NCBI GenBank assembly: GCA_964598885.1
Contig: CAZRES010000038.1
Coordinates: 1-23,396 of the forward strand
Origin: SURF-33 sp964598885
Lineage (GTDB): Bacteria > Desulfobacterota > Desulfobacteria > Desulfobacterales > Desulfosalsimonadaceae
Length of the DNA: 23,396 nt
Direction of reading: 5' to 3'
Part shown: positions 22,803 to 23,396 of the stretch, in pieces
How positions within the stretch are numbered: position 1 is the stretch's first letter
Layout of the letters: every line of letters begins with the position of its first letter
Notes under the pieces: model-generated
Database searches by the model: none
Told to the model about the DNA's origin: nothing
The model's input: the letters and a program-made list of their open reading frames with translations, nothing else
Translations under genes and position numbers: made by a program

Positions 22803-23396
22803 TCAGGGTCGGGCAATCCGGTATTTTTTCATCAGATGATAGAGACGCGACTGGGAAAGTCCCGATACTCGTATCGCCTTGCGGATATCCCCGCTGGTAT
22901 GGGCCATGAGATCCTTCAGATACCGGGCCTCCATGGTTTCCACGGCCTGATCCCGAACCTGCCGAAGCGTCGGAAAAGCCGGTCCGCCGCTGCTGTCGGT
23001 TGCCTTTTTTTTCAGAGCAATCCCCGTCTTATCTGCTACCACGGAACGGGCGTGCCGGGTTCGGATATCGGTGGGCAGATGCCGGGGATACAGCGTGGGT
23101 TCAAACCGGGCGACCGTAAGGACCTGCTCCATGGTATGCGACAACTCCCGGACGTTTCCCGGCCAGTCGTATACGGTCAGCAGATCAAAAAAATCCGGGG
23201 AAAACCCCTTGGTTTCCATCTTTTCCCGCCCGCAGAACAGATGCATGAAATGAATCGCGAGCTCCCGGATATCGCCGGTCCGTTCCCGCAGAGGAGGCAG
23301 ATCCATGCAGAAGGTGCGGATGCGGTAAAAAAGATCCGTTCGAAACGCGCCAACCTCGGACATTTTTTTCAGGTCCCGGTTGGTGGCGGCAATCAA
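22803..23396 (-). CDS. Sigma-54-dependent transcriptional activator, C-terminal part (5' end outside window)
   Basis: The frame runs off the window edge at 23396, so about 197 C-terminal residues are seen. It starts inside the AAA+ domain at IAATNRDL, followed by GAFRTDLFYRI and LPPLRERTGDI, YDWPGNVREL and a short linker: the second half of a sigma-54 interaction domain as in the NtrC family. The end, SGDIRKAIRVSGLSQSRLYHLMKKYRI, is a Fis-type helix-turn-helix for binding upstream activator sites. The GAFTGA loop, Walker motifs and any N-terminal receiver or sensor lie outside the window, so the signal is unknown. It is upstream of, and on the same strand as, the c-di-GMP gene group and may regulate it (inference). 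Confidence 0.9.
   Translation of the reverse strand: MIAATNRDLKKMSEVGAFRTDLFYRIRTFCMDLPPLRERTGDIRELAIHFMHLFCGREKMETKGFSPDFFDLLTVYDWPGNVRELSHTMEQVLTVARFEPTLYPRHLPTDIRTRHARSVVADKTGIALKKKATDSSGGPAFPTLRQVRDQAVETMEARYLKDLMAHTSGDIRKAIRVSGLSQSRLYHLMKKYRIARP

Noticed and set aside
1..23396. CRISPR array, tRNA or rRNA gene, integrase or transposase
   Set aside because: No regularly spaced repeats, no recognisable tRNA or rRNA sequence and no transposase or integrase motifs were found on either strand by reading; the only repeat-like object is the palindrome at 20221-20319.

Overview
The window reads as a chromosomal segment of a Gram-negative, strictly anaerobic bacterium, most likely a sulfate reducer or relative in the Desulfobacterota (former Deltaproteobacteria). 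The pointers are an aldehyde:ferredoxin oxidoreductase end, an LpxR-type outer-membrane lipid A deacylase, a FatA-like acyl-ACP thioesterase, a DUF3417-type glucan phosphorylase, a dense c-di-GMP signalling block and a sigma-54 activator. The placement is inference from gene content; no rRNA, tRNA, CRISPR array or intact insertion sequence was seen.

Layout. (1) 1-731: 3' end of a tungsten/molybdenum aldehyde:ferredoxin oxidoreductase gene, convergent with a small Cys-rich YkgJ-like gene (810-1271, minus). (2) 1292-4280: three plus-strand envelope and lipid genes: an AI-2E-family membrane protein, an LpxR-like lipid A deacylase and an acyl-ACP thioesterase, closed by a small hairpin-T terminator. 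A 350-base gap follows (4281-4631) that holds only that terminator and a weak promoter candidate. (3) 4632-16086: a tight plus-strand glycogen operon: a bifunctional debranching enzyme (GH13 plus amylo-1,6-glucosidase in one chain), a lone glycogen-binding CBM48 protein, glucan phosphorylase, glycogen synthase, a eukaryotic-type branching enzyme, and a shikimate-kinase-family protein at the end. (4) 16032-22559: four minus-strand genes around cyclic di-GMP: a cNMP-binding-fold/PilZ protein, a REC-HD-GYP phosphodiesterase, a PAS-PAS-GAF hybrid histidine kinase with REC and HPt domains, and a REC-GGDEF diguanylate cyclase. A 27-bp perfect inverted repeat of REP/MITE type sits between the second and third. 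(5) 22803-23396: 3' part of a sigma-54-dependent activator gene, followed by a terminator-like hairpin.

How it fits together. The operon in region 3 can build, branch, phosphorolyse and debranch an alpha-glucan store, but no glucose-1-phosphate adenylyltransferase (GlgC) lies in the window, so sugar-nucleotide supply must come from elsewhere. Region 4 contains a synthase, a hydrolase and a receptor for c-di-GMP, with a kinase whose gene overlaps the cyclase gene by 4 bases and which is its natural phosphodonor candidate. Regions 3 and 4 converge, with the last 55 bases of their terminal genes overlapping.

The best leads for something less described are the combination of two eukaryote-like glycogen enzymes with an AMPK-beta-like binding module in one bacterial operon, the cNMP-fold/PilZ receptor whose cyclic-nucleotide pocket looks degenerate, and the palindromic element. 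None is proven novel from sequence alone.
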